Of a stretch of 64,000 nt of DNA, positions 63,590 through 64,000 are shown one piece after another; position 1 is the first letter of the stretch; the number at the start of each line of letters is the position of its first letter. The DNA lies in the NCBI RefSeq assembly GCF_037893015.1, contig NC_133658.1, positions 138,831,039 through 138,895,038 on the forward strand. Direction: 5' to 3'. Both the position numbers and the translations under genes were made by a program. The stretch comes from Macrotis lagotis. Taxonomy: Eukaryota > Chordata > Mammalia > Peramelemorphia > Peramelidae. The notes under the pieces were generated by a model. The model made no database searches. It was not told where the DNA came from and saw only the letters and a program-made list of their open reading frames with translations.

Positions 63590-64000
63590 ATTCTCCTTGA
63601 CAATCCTATATCCGTATTATCTCTCCCCAAAGTCTCCTTTTTTCCACTTCTACAGCCACTGCCCTAGTTTAGGTACTTATTTCCTCTCACCTGGATTACT
63701 TTATTAGTTTTCTAACTGGTCTCTTTGCCCCAAGTCTTTCCCCTCCCAATCCACCATTCACACAGCTTCCAAAGTAATCCTAATAATTCACAAGTTCTAC
63801 CTTGTCACTCAAAAATCTGCAGTGGTTCCCCACTGCCACTGAATTAAATCAAAACAATAGAGAAGTCAAAATTATTTAGTTTGACATACAAGGCTATCCA
63901 TTATCCAGCATCAACATACCCTTCAGTTTTTTTTTCAAATCATTTCACTTCATACCATTGCTTAACACAATGCCTAAAATAGTCAGTGCATAATAAATGC
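63590..64000 (+). mobile_element. L2-type LINE C-terminal and 3' portion, runs to window end
   Basis: 'TCACCTGGATTACTTTATTA', 'AACTGGTCTCTTTGCCCCAA', 'TGCAGTGGTTCCCCACTGCC' and 'ACATACAAGGCTATCCATTA' follow the late L2-type ORF. A tail 'AACACAATGCCTAAAATAGT' and 'GCATAATAAATGC' sits at the window end. Confidence 0.7.

Noticed and set aside
1..64000. Endogenous retrovirus or LTR
   Set aside because: No LTR pair, primer-binding site, gag/pol/env motif or TG...CA ends were recognised; the reverse-transcriptase signals all belong to L1, L2 or L3/CR1.

Overview
The window is vertebrate nuclear DNA, almost certainly from a marsupial. The main evidence is the repeat content: about a dozen tRNA-derived SINEs of the type 'GGTGGCGCAGTGGATA...GAGTTCAAATC...CTAGCTGTGTGGCCTTGG', longer SINEs ending in '...TTGGACATAACTGAAA', L1s of marsupial type, and many old L2, L3/CR1 and MIR copies. 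The SINE resembles families of Australian marsupials, but I cannot fix the species. I see no ribosome binding sites, operons, CRISPR arrays, phage genes or endogenous retroviruses.

I find no intact host protein-coding gene. The window reads as a gene desert or a long intron. The only host gene sequences are two processed retrocopies. One is KIAA1191 (p33MONOX) at 7199-8930. It is almost full length, with a GC-rich 5'UTR, a poly(A) signal, an A tract, and one premature TGA at codon 258 of about 307. The other is PXMP4 at about 38885-39400 on the minus strand, with a clean internal in-frame deletion.

Region by region. 0-3.5 kb: SINE, L2 and MIR debris, an L1 fragment, and a non-repetitive TAAT-rich block at 1.2-1.5 kb. 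3.6-13.1 kb: a three-layer nest. An antisense L2 was split by a full-length L1 (4530-12795, 14-bp target duplication), and the KIAA1191 retrocopy then landed in the endonuclease domain of that L1 (its own 14-bp target duplication). 13.5-22.4 kb: L3/CR1 and L2 copies broken up by SINEs, and an (AT)n tract joined to a 34-bp perfect palindrome. 22.4-25.3 kb: an L1 derivative that keeps ORF1 but lacks most of ORF2 (HAL1-like). 25.3-43 kb: L2 tails, L3/CR1, MIRs, SINEs, a truncated L1 and the PXMP4 retrocopy. 43.6-53.6 kb: fewer repeats in several blocks (43.64-44.06, 50.20-50.57, 53.16-53.56 kb). These are rich in homeodomain-type TAAT cores and look like conserved non-coding elements; one holds a 19-bp inverted repeat. 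54-64 kb: SINEs, an antisense L1, microsatellites, a pogo-like DNA transposon that keeps only the DNA-binding half of its transposase, and an antisense L2 carrying a GGAA/TG/GA microsatellite.

No genes here work together. The interest lies in the retrocopies, the insertion order that the target duplications fix, and the candidate regulatory blocks. Family names rest on remembered consensus features, not on a database search. Boundaries of old repeats are good to roughly 20-50 bases, except where a target duplication is stated.
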